A stretch of DNA of 64,000 bases from Schlegelella_A sp036263655. GTDB taxonomy: Bacteria > Pseudomonadota > Gammaproteobacteria > Burkholderiales > Burkholderiaceae_C. Shown piece by piece: positions 1 through 9,789 of this stretch (positions are counted from its first letter, which is position 1; each line of letters begins with the position of its first letter). The DNA is taken from the NCBI GenBank assembly GCA_036263655.1, contig DATAGP010000038.1:1-64000 (forward strand), read 5' to 3'. Under the pieces are notes generated by a model. That model had not been told where the DNA came from. It saw only the letters and a list, made by a program, of their open reading frames with translations, and made no database searches. The translations under genes and the position numbers were made by a program.

Positions 1-45
1 ACTTCGTCTATGGCCGCACCGATCTGACACGCGGTCGACATGGAT

Positions 46-3000
46 TCACGCAAAACGTACCTTCATTCGCGGATGCGCATAGACCGTATAGGCGAGCCAC
101 GTGGGTTCGCCTGCCGCACGCGAGGCCGCGCGCGCGACGCGTGAGGCCTCGGCCATTGTCTTCCCCTGCCGGAGTGCGTCATAAAGAGCAATAACAAAGG
201 TAGCTGCGGTCTTGTCGCCAATTGACCACAGCGCGCCGACGAACGCGGCCGCCTGACCGCGCGAGTCGCCGCTGCCTTCGCGCGTGCCGAGGAAAGCCGA
301 TGCAAAGCCGCCGACCTCGGTCAGCGAGTAGCCCGCGCGGCCGGTCTGGCAGGCGTTAACGACCACTAGCGGCCGCGAACCGTCCGCCCCGCGAAGGTTC
401 GCAAACTGGCGAACGGTGCTCGCTTCGAGGGGATCCTGCGCCCACTCGCGCTTGCCGCCGCTGCCGGTAAGGATCTCGCCTTCGAGGAGCAACTGCGACG
501 ATCCGATTTCTGCGAGATCGGCCTGACCGTGGCACGCGAAGTGGATGAGGTCGAACGCCCCAGGCCCCTTGAGCAGCGCGAGCACGTTGGCGTGGTCGGC
601 CGGCTTTACCGGCACTGCGCCCAGCGTAGCCGTCAGGTACGGCTCCTCGACGTCCTCGGCGCTCGCCAGCTTCAAAGAGGCTTCGGGGTAGTGAGGCACG
701 ACGCTCCGAGTGCGGTTACGCCGCACCATCAAAGCGCGTACAGGTGCCGCGCCGTAGAGCCAGCGGCAGAGGCCGTACTCGGCGAGGAAGCGCCCGTCCG
801 AGCCCGGCTGTGCCGGGTCGCTCAGATAGACGATCTCCCACGGGATGAACGGCTCGTCGCTATGGACGCGGATGCCATAGAGGCGACCCTCCGCCGCGAG
901 CGACCATAACGCCTGCTGCAAAGCTGGTGGGAACAGAGTGCGGAACATCTCGCCGCCCCAGCCGCACAAATTAGCTTCAAATCGCTCGACCTGTCGAGCA
1001 CTTCCGGTCCACGCCTCTTCGATCTTCTTGTACGTGCTTTCCACGTACTTTTGCGGCTCGGTTCTCACCGCGTCAGAGAAGAACCGGTTGCACACGGATT
1101 CTCCCGCGTCGAGGATGAACTGCAGGCGCAGTTCGCCTGAGCCATCGCGGCGGTCGAAGATCGATAGCGAGGCGCCGATGTCGGGCTCGTCAACGACCGT
1201 AAGAGGCGCAGCGCTCGACGCGAGCGGGACCACCGTGGTGGCTTGCGCAGTAACCCACGATCGCACCGTCAATGTTAAAAGGCGCACGGCGCCTTGGCGA
1301 ATGCGCACCATCACTTCGCCGGCGCCGAGGTCACGCGCGCGCACGTCGAAATCGAGAACCACCGGCCCCTTCGGTGTCGGCGGATCGACCTCCACACGGG
1401 CAGCGTCGGCATCAAGGTCGTCGAAGCCGCTGCGAACAATGACGTCGACGAGAATTCGGCGGCCAGCTTCAGTCTTGAAACTACCTTGTTCGCTGGCCTT
1501 CCCCGCGGTTTGGGCGACAGCCTCGGCCGAGAGCGTCACCGTGAGCGTCTCGATCCTGCCGAGCGTCACCTGCGATGGCATTTCGGCGAGCGCATGCAGG
1601 TTGAGCGTGGCACGCGGCCTCACGGCGGCCGCTGGCCGCTTCGCTGGCGCTTGCCGCGAACCGCCGCGCGTCCGCGGCGTCACGCTCGGGCGCGACGGCG
1701 GTTCGACCGCCGCCATGCGCGTCGTGCGTGCCGCGAGCTCGGTGATGCCGATGCGGCGCATGCCGTCATCAACAACAGCCACTGGCATCTCGCCATCCGT
1801 GACCACGATGCCGCGCCGCGCCGCTGGTCCTTCATGGTCTGCAAGGCGCGGCATCACGCCGACATCGTAGGCCGAGGCGCGCCCGGTTTGGGAACAGCCG
1901 CTTTCGTGCAGGTTCAGCGCATCGACCAGCGTCGCGTCGGGGGGACCGCCAAGCCCTTCGATCTCGTCGCGCCGGAAAGCGTAGTGCAAATGGCCGCGAT
2001 GCCCCGGCCGCGGATCGCGGCGGTTAAGCACGACGTAGTTCGCACCGCCGTTGCGGCCGAGCAGCACCTTCATCTGCTGCACCGACGTCGCCGCGTTCGC
2101 GGTCACCAGCCCGCGGTGCACACCGGCGAGCTCAAGCGGGTCGAAGTCGGCCATCGGCGACGGCAGCCCAAGCCACTGCGCCAAGTGGCCGGCGGTCTCG
2201 GGGCGCAGGAAATAGTTCGTGTGATAGACGGCGGCATTCGTGCCGAAGTCCATCACGTCGCGGACAAATCCCGGCACCGCGGCGTCGATGGAGGTCATCG
2301 ACGCGACATCGACGACGAGGTCGTTCGCCACCGCCTCGCTCTGATCGCCTCGCATCAGCCGGTCCACGACTCCGTCGGCGAGCAGCATTGCCAACCGGCG
2401 CGGGAACTCCGCCGGCTCGTGGGTCTCGCTGCCGCCCAAGCGGGCTTGGAAGTTGGAAACGATCGCGTAGCACGCGATGTCGGCCGGGCCGGGCTGATTG
2501 GGCTGCGTCGCGTTAATTTCCGTCACGAACGCGCCGCCCGGCTCCATCGCGGCGATCCCCGGCACCTTGCGCTCGGTCACCGCGACCTCGACCAGGTATT
2601 TGACGAAGTCGCCGATGCATGCGATGACTTCTTCGGCAACTGCGGCCACCGCGGCGGCCGCGGGAAACAGCTTCAACACCTTCGTCGTCACCGAAGTGAG
2701 GTTGGTGACGAGGTCGACGAGCGACTCCCAATTCGCCGGCCGCGCCAGCTCGGTGCCGGCATTGGTGGCGGCGACGAAGACGGCCCGCGTGATCTTCAAC
2801 CCCAGCCGCGACCCAGGAAGCTGGGCTTCGATCAGGCTGCGCAGCACCAGCCCGCCGCGGCTGTGGCAGACCGCGTCGACGACGATGTCGCGGCTCTTCA
2901 GCGTCCGCAGCGCCTCGAGCAGCGCAGTTGCGTTGGCGTCGGGCGTGAGTGACAGGGACTTGTGGTCGAAGCCGAGCACTGCGTCGTAGCGATCGAGTGC

Positions 3001-3819
3001 ACCGCGCAGGAACTTGCGTCCCCATGGTGTTGCGACGAGGCCACCGAAGCCGCCGACCGTCGACGAGAACGTGCCGTGCACGAGCAACAGGATGCGAGCG
3101 CCGCTCGCCGGCAAGTCGACAGCCGAAAAGTCCGCCGGCTTTAGCCACCGCGCGACGTCGGTCTCTGAGGTGATAACGACGGGGCCGTTACGGCTAGACT
3201 TTTCAAGCAGGGAGACGATCTTGCCGGCGGCGTAATCGGCGGCGAAATACAGCACGACGGCCTTGGCCGCCGCGAGGAGCTTGTCCTTCACCCAGCCTCG
3301 GCGCTGAGCATCGGCGGCGGAACTGATTTCGGGTACTGCGATGTTGAAGGTCAACACGCGCCGGCCGGCAGCCGAGCGCACACCGCGGCGCATCGCGGGC
3401 GCGGGGTCCGACGGTGCAGACGTGGCAGCGCCGTCGCTGGGGAAGCGCCAGGCAAGGACACCGTCGCCTTCGAGCAGGACGACGGCCTGCTGACCGTCGT
3501 CGACCTCGACGTGCAGTTGCGCGCTGCGTAGCGCCGATGACGGACCACGGTTGGGGCGGCTGGGAGCCTGCGACGGCGCGTCGAAGACGATGGGCGCATC
3601 GACCTTCTGCGCGACGGCTCGACGAACGAGCGCCGCGGCAAACTCGGCCGCAGCGCCTTCGGCGGGTGCGTCCAGCACCACCGGCGCGCCGCCGAACGAG
3701 CGGCGGCCGCCGCGCACGCCAGCGTCGCTGCCCGCCCCCGTCGATGCTGACAGAGTCACGGTGAAGTCGGCTTCGTCGAATTCGACGCTGACGTTGGCGT
3801 TGATTCGTCGACTCGTCAT
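46..3819 (-). CDS. alpha/beta-hydrolase and CHAT protease fusion protein
   Basis: A 1257-residue two-enzyme protein. The middle part is an alpha/beta-hydrolase: an LLLVHGTFSS oxyanion segment at about 244-253 and a CHSRGG nucleophile elbow with Ser320. An Arg/Pro-rich linker follows near residue 730. The C-terminal 250 residues are a CHAT (caspase-like) protease with the expected His in FACHG (His1097) and Cys in NACQTG (Cys1157). The start ATG is preceded by a GGGAGG ribosome site. No signal peptide or clear membrane segment is seen. CHAT domains often act as effectors in bacterial defence or regulated cell death, but the substrate cannot be read from the sequence. The gene stands alone next to a decayed integrase region. 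The domain assignment is strong; the role is inference. Confidence 0.9.
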   Translation of the reverse strand: MTSRRINANVSVEFDEADFTVTLSASTGAGSDAGVRGGRRSFGGAPVVLDAPAEGAAAEFAAALVRRAVAQKVDAPIVFDAPSQAPSRPNRGPSSALRSAQLHVEVDDGQQAVVLLEGDGVLAWRFPSDGAATSAPSDPAPAMRRGVRSAAGRRVLTFNIAVPEISSAADAQRRGWVKDKLLAAAKAVVLYFAADYAAGKIVSLLEKSSRNGPVVITSETDVARWLKPADFSAVDLPASGARILLLVHGTFSSTVGGFGGLVATPWGRKFLRGALDRYDAVLGFDHKSLSLTPDANATALLEALRTLKSRDIVVDAVCHSRGGLVLRSLIEAQLPGSRLGLKITRAVFVAATNAGTELARPANWESLVDLVTNLTSVTTKVLKLFPAAAAVAAVAEEVIACIGDFVKYLVEVAVTERKVPGIAAMEPGGAFVTEINATQPNQPGPADIACYAIVSNFQARLGGSETHEPAEFPRRLAMLLADGVVDRLMRGDQSEAVANDLVVDVASMTSIDAAVPGFVRDVMDFGTNAAVYHTNYFLRPETAGHLAQWLGLPSPMADFDPLELAGVHRGLVTANAATSVQQMKVLLGRNGGANYVVLNRRDPRPGHRGHLHYAFRRDEIEGLGGPPDATLVDALNLHESGCSQTGRASAYDVGVMPRLADHEGPAARRGIVVTDGEMPVAVVDDGMRRIGITELAARTTRMAAVEPPSRPSVTPRTRGGSRQAPAKRPAAAVRPRATLNLHALAEMPSQVTLGRIETLTVTLSAEAVAQTAGKASEQGSFKTEAGRRILVDVIVRSGFDDLDADAARVEVDPPTPKGPVVLDFDVRARDLGAGEVMVRIRQGAVRLLTLTVRSWVTAQATTVVPLASSAAPLTVVDEPDIGASLSIFDRRDGSGELRLQFILDAGESVCNRFFSDAVRTEPQKYVESTYKKIEEAWTGSARQVERFEANLCGWGGEMFRTLFPPALQQALWSLAAEGRLYGIRVHSDEPFIPWEIVYLSDPAQPGSDGRFLAEYGLCRWLYGAAPVRALMVRRNRTRSVVPHYPEASLKLASAEDVEEPYLTATLGAVPVKPADHANVLALLKGPGAFDLIHFACHGQADLAEIGSSQLLLEGEILTGSGGKREWAQDPLEASTVRQFANLRGADGSRPLVVVNACQTGRAGYSLTEVGGFASAFLGTREGSGDSRGQAAAFVGALWSIGDKTAATFVIALYDALRQGKTMAEASRVARAASRAAGEPTWLAYTVYAHPRMKVRFA

Positions 3820-4163
3820 CGCGCAACCTCCCGGTTTGCTGGCCTAACAGGGCCATGATGCACGATGGGCCCTGCGGCGACTAGTACGGGAACCCTGGAC
3901 ACCTAGCCATCGATCGGACTGTGGACGCGACAAGCGCATCGCCGAGGGGGAGCCCGCGGCGGTCTAACGTCGCAATCGCCCTGTTCACGCGCTTCTGCGG
4001 TGCCGGCAACGAGTGCCCACCTTCGGGTCTCAACTGCCCCAGGCCGCGGCTACCGTTGACAGGGACGCAGGAGATGCCGGGAAGCTGTCCTTCACCTGCG
4101 ACAGTTATGGCCGAAACTGCGAGTTCGGCGACCCGCCCGCAAGCTGACATTGACGGAGCGTCG
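3820..4163. other. intergenic stretch without a recognised gene
   Basis: Lies between the start of the CHAT gene and the end of the integrase remnant. Short open frames exist on both strands but none resembles a known family or has a convincing ribosome site. It may be eroded mobile-element DNA. Confidence 0.5.
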
Positions 4164-4848
4164 CTAGGTCGAATGGGCCGTCCGGCGGCCTAGACGCAAA
4201 TCGGCGACCGGACGGCCCCGCCCGGACTCAGATTTCGGCTGCTCCGAGATCTCCAGGGCATCATCCACCTCGATGCCGAGGTAACGCACGGTGGACTCCA
4301 GCGTCGAGTGACCGAAGCAACTGAACGGCGCGCAGGTTTCTTGTTCGCCGATAGATCAGCGTCGCTTTGGTTCGCCGCATGGAGTGGGTGCCGTACTCGG
4401 CCGGGTCCAGGGCCGAGCTCCTCGACCCAGCCTTCGAGGAGTCCGGCGTACTGGCGCGTGCCGCGATGAGGTGAGCCTTGGATGCGGCTCGGGAACAGGT
4501 AGTCGTCGGACTTGAGGGCCGCGATCTTGATCCACTTCGCCACCGCTTCCCGGGCGGCGGGGGTTATCTCGAACTGCACCGGTCGCTGAGTCTTTGCTGC
4601 ATCACGACAGCACGCGAGGCGACCTGGTCGCCGTGGCACACGTCGCGCACCTTGAGGGCAACTAGGTCGCACCCGCGAAGCTTGCTGTCGATACCCAAGT
4701 TGAAGAGGGCGAGCTCGCGTACTCGGTTCTCCATCTGCAGACGGAGCCGAAGAGCCCAGATGTCCCTGAGCTTGAACGGAGCCTTCTGTCCGACGATCTT
4801 GCCCTTGTTCCACGGTTCGCGAGGCGTGGCGTTGCCTGCGGTTCCCAT
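4164..4848 (-). pseudogene. tyrosine recombinase/phage integrase, frameshifted
   Basis: Remnant of a short tyrosine integrase of about 210 residues. It starts with MGTAGNATPREPW (ATG at 4846-4848) and reads well through the segment with ELALFNLGIDSKLRGCDLVALK, which carries the first catalytic Arg region. The frame breaks near 4600 and continues as RPVQFEITPAAREAV and FLFP-like DYLFPSRI. It breaks again near 4415, resumes as LIYRRTRNLRAVQLL, and breaks a third time near 4310 inside the expected LLGHSTLESTVRYLG motif. The last frame ends at a TAG at 4164-4166. All the pieces are recognisable, so decay is recent. Three frameshifts in under 700 bases make an active enzyme very unlikely. Confidence 0.8.
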
Positions 4849-4888
4849 GATGGTCCCCCATCGAGTTGACGGAGCGGAAAGATGCGCC

Positions 4889-5352
4889 TCATCGATGCGG
4901 GCGACGCGGTGTGGCCAGAACGGCCCCGTCAAGATGGGGGTAGTGAGTCGGCTTACTGGCGCGCAGACGGATTGGCGCTCTCGGCCAGGAGCGGCCATTG
5001 GTGAACGGCCGCTTAGCGGCAACTCCGCTGTGGCCCTCAAGGAATGCATATGCGAGCGGCGCACCGAAATGCTTCTTGTATGGCGGCGCTTTGCAAAGGA
5101 TGTCGATTGCGTCGCTCAGCAACATGGCATCGATCTTTCGCGGATACCGATTGGTTCTGTGGCGTGCCGCGTGGCGCCCTTGTCCGAGATCGCCTTGCCG
5201 ATCAGCCTGTTGCCCGACGCACCAGTCTCAACGAAAGGGTCGCCGTTGACGCTCAGCTGATCCCGAATGAGACGACGCAACCAGAGCTCAAGCGCCTCAA
5301 GTCGCTTGCGACATGAGTTTCGAATTTCCGCGTCGGACTGCGCTGTCAGCAT
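4889..5352 (-). pseudogene. frameshifted remnant of an unidentified protein next to the integrase
   Basis: Two overlapping minus-strand frames join into one protein-like sequence. The first, from ATG at 5352, reads RKRLEALELWLRRLIRDQL and on to about 5145. The second then continues as RYPRKIDAMLLSDAIDILCK and PPYKKHFGAPLAYAF. A third shift near 4990 gives an ESANPSARQ segment. The helical, charged composition and the continuity across frames suggest a decayed gene of at least 150 residues. I cannot name the family with confidence. It lies divergently from the AlbA_2 gene and behind the broken integrase, so it was probably cargo of the same lost element. Confidence 0.45.
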
Positions 5353-5600
5353 GGAGGCTATGGGCTAGTAAGGCGGTATTCCGCCTGGTCGATGAGACGG
5401 TATGCTGCTTCTCCGCGCCTACACAGTGTGTTCTGTGCCATGGATGCCTAAACTTAGAGCGTGTCTTCAATCGACGTTTTACGGCCATGCTGCTTTCACT
5501 GCTAGGAAAGCGCCGTCGGAATGATGCGACAGTCCATTCTCCTCGCCCATGCGGTCGTTCCGCGTCTCAAGCCTGCGTCGTCTCTCGTCAGGACAAAGCG

Positions 5601-6587
5601 ATGACGAGCCCGAAGCGCAGCCACTGGTCTGAGGCTGACGTTCTTGCGCTACCTGCGGGCGAGCACGACTACTTCGACCGAAAGAGCGGAGTCCTACTGA
5701 CCAGTGGAGACTTCCGCAAGGACATGGCGAAGGCGTTGTCGGCGCTGGCCAACTCCGGCGGCGGTCATATCGTGATCGGAGTCGAGGACGACGGCAGCTT
5801 CACAGGACTGCCACCAGTCCGCGGTAGAACGCGGACTAGAGAGTGGTTGGAACAAGTCCTCCCCAACCTAGTGACCTTTCCCCTCGAGGACTTCCGCGTG
5901 CATGAGGTCGTTCCATCGGCGGCGTCGGCGATCCCAAACGGAACGGTCCTACTCGTTGTGGACGTAGGCGACTCCGTACTCGCTCCGCATCAAAGTGAGC
6001 CTGCACGAATCTACTACTACCGGGAGGGCGGCCATTCAAAGCCAGCGCCGCACTTTTATCTTGAGACCTTACGCAATCGATTGACGGCCCCGACGCTGGA
6101 GGCTTCGCTTGCGGCGGTGGAAGTGCGTGAGGCGTATCCTTGGAATGATGGCTCGGCGTCTGTGTTTGTCGAGACTCGCCTGAAGTTCCTAGTAAAGAAT
6201 ACTGGACGCTCTGCCGCGTACAAGTGGGCTCTCATTGTCGAGGGTAACGACGGTGAACCTGCGGGTAGAGGTGCGGACATCAAGTTCGCCTTCCCTGAAT
6301 TCCCGCGTGGTGCCCGCGGCCGGAGCGGCGGCATCAGATTGGATGGCACCATCCTGCCTGGATTGGCGATGTACGAGGAAAGCGACTTTGGGTTTTTCCT
6401 ACGTGCAGCGCAGCACGATCGAGATGGAGTGCTCGGAGATCTAAAAAACTTGCTCTCGGACAACTTCGTGGTGCGGTTCCGAGTGGTCACGGAGACCTCG
6501 CGGGGGGAAACGATTCGAGCTCAGCTCAGTCCTCTTCTAGACCACGAACGCATCACAGACAAGCTGTTTCCGCCAACCGCAAAGTGA
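5601..6587 (+). CDS. AlbA_2 (Schlafen-type) ATP-binding domain protein
   Basis: 328 residues from the ATG at 5601; the open frame reaches further back but the similarity starts here. The N-terminal half is an AlbA_2/Schlafen-AAA_4 domain: the E-x-DYFDRKS strand at about 18-25, then MAKALSALANSGGGHIVIGVEDDG at about 39-62, with the typical glycine-rich turn and the D-G after it. A DF-x-VHEV strand and an IYYYREGGHSKPA motif near 140-150 follow. The C-terminal 170 residues are unrecognised. Proteins with this domain bind nucleic acid or nucleotide and occur as transcription regulators and in phage defence. The neighbouring integrase remnant supports an accessory role. The family call is good; the function is open. 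Confidence 0.75.
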   Translation: MTSPKRSHWSEADVLALPAGEHDYFDRKSGVLLTSGDFRKDMAKALSALANSGGGHIVIGVEDDGSFTGLPPVRGRTRTREWLEQVLPNLVTFPLEDFRVHEVVPSAASAIPNGTVLLVVDVGDSVLAPHQSEPARIYYYREGGHSKPAPHFYLETLRNRLTAPTLEASLAAVEVREAYPWNDGSASVFVETRLKFLVKNTGRSAAYKWALIVEGNDGEPAGRGADIKFAFPEFPRGARGRSGGIRLDGTILPGLAMYEESDFGFFLRAAQHDRDGVLGDLKNLLSDNFVVRFRVVTETSRGETIRAQLSPLLDHERITDKLFPPTAK

Positions 6588-7579
6588 CCAAGGTCGCAGC
6601 GCCCCGCGCCAATGTTGGATCGTTCGACAGCAGATGCTCCGATCGCATCAACCTGCGACGCTGGAGATGCCGGCAGCCCATGAGCGTGCTTCAGACACCG
6701 CTGGGCAGATGCTGGTCGAATGACTGCATTGTGGGCGGCATCGTGAGTCGAGTTGGCATTAATCACCGACTCTAAATGCTACAAAGTGGTCGGTCGTCGC
6801 AGTGACTTCGCGAGCCAGACCTTTCGATAGTTCCCGAAAGTGGGCCCTCGAAGGGCCGAAGTCCGGCGCATGCACGGTGGGGTTGCAGGGAACGTCATCG
6901 GCACCGCTCACCAAGTCGTCCAATTCGATCGGGGTCCGGAGATCGTCACTGGTGCTTCGTCGTCTTGTCCCGTGCCCTACATGAGCAGGCATGCGGAGTT
7001 GGGCGTAGCCGGACCGACGCAGCGATGCTGGCAAGCTTGGTCTATCACTCGAAGGCCCGGTTGGCCAACGCTCGTGTTCTTGACGCACGGCTGACCGAGT
7101 GCCCTTCGAGGTTCGAGGTCAACGTCTCCAGCCGGGGGATGCTTCTGCTCGATCCCGGTCCAAGTGCCCATGAGGGACGCATTCTGTTCGCTGCCGCGCG
7201 ATTCCTGGCACGTTTCGCGGCTACCGCTTGCTTCGGTCCCTGCGTCAAGGCCGAGTCGGGTGACGTTGATGACGCACCCGGTCTGACTTCCGGTGCCCCG
7301 ATGCATGGGCATAGCTCGGAGTGCCGACGCGACCGGACGCCGGAGACGCAGAAGCCCTGTCGACTGCGCTCCGAGGGTGCCACCTCGTTCCCTTTCGGGT
7401 GAGCGCATGAGACAGGGCTCATGGCATTCGCAGCGGCACCTACGACGGCGGCCACCCTATCAGCAGAAACTGCAGTAGGCAAACGGAGGCTTGGCCGCGT
7501 CTCCACCAATGGTAGCTCCTGGCGCGATGGGTTCGAGTCCCTCCGGGCAGGCCAGCCTCGACGCGCTAGCCGCGGAACG
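6588..7579. other. about 1 kb without a recognised gene
   Basis: Several overlapping open frames of 60-150 codons exist on both strands. None shows a known domain, a good start site or consistent codon bias. Near 7495-7560 there are tRNA-end-like words (TCTCCACCA; GGGTTCGAGTCCC) but no cloverleaf can be folded. It may be scar DNA between the decayed element and the chromate cluster. Confidence 0.5.
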
Positions 7580-8494
7580 TCAGGCGGCCTCTCCCTTGGG
7601 CACCAGCGGGCGTCCCGCCACGTGCCAGGCGTCGATGCCGCCGCGCAGAAAACGGGCGTTCACGCCGTGAGCACGCAAGCGCAGCGCCGTCGCTCGGCCT
7701 ACTTCGTGCCCGTAGACGCAATAGACCACGACTTCCTTGTCCCTGGGCAGATCGCGGGCCCACGAGTCGATCGCGGCAGGGTCTTTCCAGCAGGCACCCG
7801 GTATCCGCGTCTCGGCGGTCGCGAACACGCCGGAGCGGCGAACGTCGAACACTTCGGCGCCGGAGAGCTCGTCCTGCCCCGCCCCGAACGGCTCGCTCGC
7901 GCCATGCACGGCCAGCTGGTAGCGCTCGTAGACCGGGGCCCAGTCGATGTTGCCCATGAACGCATCCACGTACGCACCGGCAGCCGCGCCGAAATCCAGG
8001 TGATACGCGTGCTCGTACATGTCGAGCGCGAGGAGCGGAACCCCGCCGGCGATGGCATGCGTGTGGTCGGGGGCCCACTGGTTCACGAGCGTGCCGTTTC
8101 GCGGCAAGAAGGTGAGCAGCACCCAGCCGGAGCCGCCGGACAGGGCCTTGCCCATGGCGACGAACTCGGCGCGCCAGCGGTCCACGCTGCCGAAGCTCGC
8201 GTCCAGCGCCAGGGCCATCGCCGGCGCCAGGGTGCGGCCGTCACTGCCGAGGCACGAGAAGTAGAGCTCGTGCAGCAGCATCGAGTTGGTCGCGATCAGC
8301 TCCTCGCGCTTGAGCCCGTTCACGTCGAACCCCGGCGCGCTCGCGAAGTCCAGCGTGCCGAAGCGCGAGCGGATCGCGTTCAAGCGCTTCACGGCGCCGC
8401 AGTAGTTGTTGGCGTGGTGGCTGGTCAGCAGGCGCTCCGACAGGCCCTGGAGCTGGCCGGGAGGGAAGGGCAGGGGTCGCGGTTGCAGTTCCAT
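7580..8494 (-). CDS. Fe/Mn superoxide dismutase fused to a rhodanese domain
   Basis: 304 residues. Residues 1-200 are an Fe/Mn-superoxide dismutase with ligand candidates His27 (SHHANNY), His75 (LHELYF), Asp158 and His162 (DMYEHAYHLD). Residues 212-300 are a rhodanese-like domain with the active-site cysteine Cys259 in VVVYCVYGHE and a terminal GGIDAWHVAGRPL. No signal peptide is seen, so it is cytoplasmic. It is the last gene of the minus-strand arm of the chromate cluster, after DUF2798 and ChrB. Superoxide dismutases (ChrC/ChrF type) occur in known chr operons, where they remove oxygen radicals made during chromate reduction. The sulfurtransferase half may help protect thiols; that part is inference. 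Confidence 0.9.
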   Translation of the reverse strand: MELQPRPLPFPPGQLQGLSERLLTSHHANNYCGAVKRLNAIRSRFGTLDFASAPGFDVNGLKREELIATNSMLLHELYFSCLGSDGRTLAPAMALALDASFGSVDRWRAEFVAMGKALSGGSGWVLLTFLPRNGTLVNQWAPDHTHAIAGGVPLLALDMYEHAYHLDFGAAAGAYVDAFMGNIDWAPVYERYQLAVHGASEPFGAGQDELSGAEVFDVRRSGVFATAETRIPGACWKDPAAIDSWARDLPRDKEVVVYCVYGHEVGRATALRLRAHGVNARFLRGGIDAWHVAGRPLVPKGEAA

Positions 8495-8527
8495 GCGGAT
8501 GCCCTTTCGTGTGAGGTGAGCTCGATG

Positions 8528-8773
8528 TCAGCGGGGAGCGTCGACGAGCGCCGCCGTCAGGCGGCCAACGATCGGCAGCACGACGAGCGTGACCGGAAAC
8601 GCGACCAGCCATGACAGCGCCCAGTTGCCGGGCCACAGCCGCAGCAGCTCCGGTGCGATGCCGACGCTTCGCGCCGTGCTGATGAACGAGACCAGCGCGG
8701 TCATCAGCAGCGACAGAAGGAAGGGCATGACGATCGGCGCAAAGCGCGCCGGCAACTTGCGTGGGCGTTTCAC
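8528..8773 (-). CDS. DUF2798 small membrane protein
   Basis: 81 residues with two hydrophobic membrane helices (about 13-33 and 48-70) separated by a short loop, and a basic N-terminus (MKRPRKLPARF). This is the DUF2798 pattern. It sits 22 bases after chrB and 33 bases before the SOD-rhodanese gene, so the three form one minus-strand operon. Its role is unknown. Its place in a chromate cluster suggests inner-membrane stress function. Confidence 0.75.
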   Translation of the reverse strand: MKRPRKLPARFAPIVMPFLLSLLMTALVSFISTARSVGIAPELLRLWPGNWALSWLVAFPVTLVVLPIVGRLTAALVDAPR

Positions 8774-8795
8774 GTGTTCTCCGTCGGCGAGCCGG

Positions 8796-9782
8796 TCATG
8801 CGGCCGTCTTCTTCTTCCCGGCGCGCGCAGTGTCGCGCTGGAAGTGCAGGTACAGCGAGTCGAGCACCGCGCTCATGTCGCTCAGCAAGGCATCGTCGTC
8901 GGCGAGCCGCTCGCGTGCGCCGGCCATGACCGCCTCGAAGCCGGCGGCCTCGGGCACCGGCTCGCCGCCGACATCGAGCGCGTGGACGACGGATCCGATG
9001 CGGGTCAGGGCGGCGTCGCTCTCGAGACCGAAGCTCGCCAGCAGCGTCTCGAAGGTCACGCGTTCGCCGACGTGGGTGAACGCGGCCCCGTCGAAGTCGA
9101 AGCCGATGGCCGTCTTCGGGCAATCGGACGGCTTGGCAAGCCAGCGGAACCTCGCCTCCGGGTCGATGAAGCGCCGGATGAGCCAGGCGCTGGCGACACG
9201 ATCGACCCACAGGCGCCGCCGTGTCGCCCAGGTGCGGCCGCGGTACCTGGCGGGGTCGAGGCGCGGCACCTGCCCGGCGCGTTCGTGCGGCTCGTCGGGA
9301 GACAGCACGGCATCGATGCGTTTCGCGACATCGACCCAGGCCGCCTCGGCCTCGGCCCGCGCCTCGGACGGAAAGAAGTCGATCTCGCGGACCGCGTCCA
9401 GGTCACGCTCGAGCCGCCGCCTGAGGCGTGCCAGCTCCGCGGGCGACGCCGAGGCGACCTCGCGATTCGCGCGCTTCCATGCGGCGCGCAAGTCCGCGTA
9501 CTGCTCGGAGCGGTCGAAGAGCTGGCGGAAGGCATCGGCCTCGTCGGCGGAACGCGGCAGCACGCCCAGCAGCCACGCGCTTCCGCCCTCGCGGATGCAT
9601 TCGTCGCCGAGCTCCCGCAGCGCCTCGCCGCGGTTCGACGCGGTCGGCAGCAGATAGGCGCCGTCGCGAAGCGCGACGCAGCCGAGCGTCTTCAAGGCGC
9701 GCCAGATCCGCATCCGCGCCGTCCCGCTGGAGGTCGGCAGGGAGATCACGAGCAGCAGCCAGTCGGGTGCGCCTGCATTCAT
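8796..9782 (-). CDS. chrB: chromate resistance regulator ChrB
   Basis: 328 residues from ATG 9780-9782. The first 140 residues form the N-terminal ChrB domain (PDWLLLVISLPTSSGTARMRIWRALKTLG), a winged-helix-like region that suits DNA binding. Residues 190-320 form the C-terminal ChrB domain with the WVDRVASAWLIRRFIDPEARF signature and DFDGAAFTHVGERVTFE. ChrB is known as a chromate-sensing regulator of chr operons, with possible reductase activity. An upstream in-frame ATG exists, but the family starts at MNAGAPDW, and a -10 box lies only 7 bases before that ATG. The gene is divergent from the ATP-grasp/chrA operon with 91 bases between, a layout that allows control of both arms. Confidence 0.93.
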   Translation of the reverse strand: MNAGAPDWLLLVISLPTSSGTARMRIWRALKTLGCVALRDGAYLLPTASNRGEALRELGDECIREGGSAWLLGVLPRSADEADAFRQLFDRSEQYADLRAAWKRANREVASASPAELARLRRRLERDLDAVREIDFFPSEARAEAEAAWVDVAKRIDAVLSPDEPHERAGQVPRLDPARYRGRTWATRRRLWVDRVASAWLIRRFIDPEARFRWLAKPSDCPKTAIGFDFDGAAFTHVGERVTFETLLASFGLESDAALTRIGSVVHALDVGGEPVPEAAGFEAVMAGARERLADDDALLSDMSAVLDSLYLHFQRDTARAGKKKTAA

Positions 9783-9789
9783 GTAGAGA

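Noticed and set aside
1..45. End of an upstream plus-strand gene
   Set aside because: More than one frame is possible and the segment is too short to recognise.
1294..2952. Plus-strand frame of 552 codons inside the CHAT gene
   Set aside because: Mirror of the minus-strand gene; repeated RHRR-type composition and no domain.
7495..7565. tRNA-like words (TCTCCACCA and GGGTTCGAGTCCC) suggesting a tRNA or tmRNA end
   Set aside because: The T-arm pairs only three bases, no matching acceptor 5' half or anticodon arm can be found, and no tmRNA tag frame is present.
7421..8614. Long plus-strand frame of 397 codons
   Set aside because: It is the reverse of the SOD-rhodanese gene and has His/Arg-rich shadow composition.
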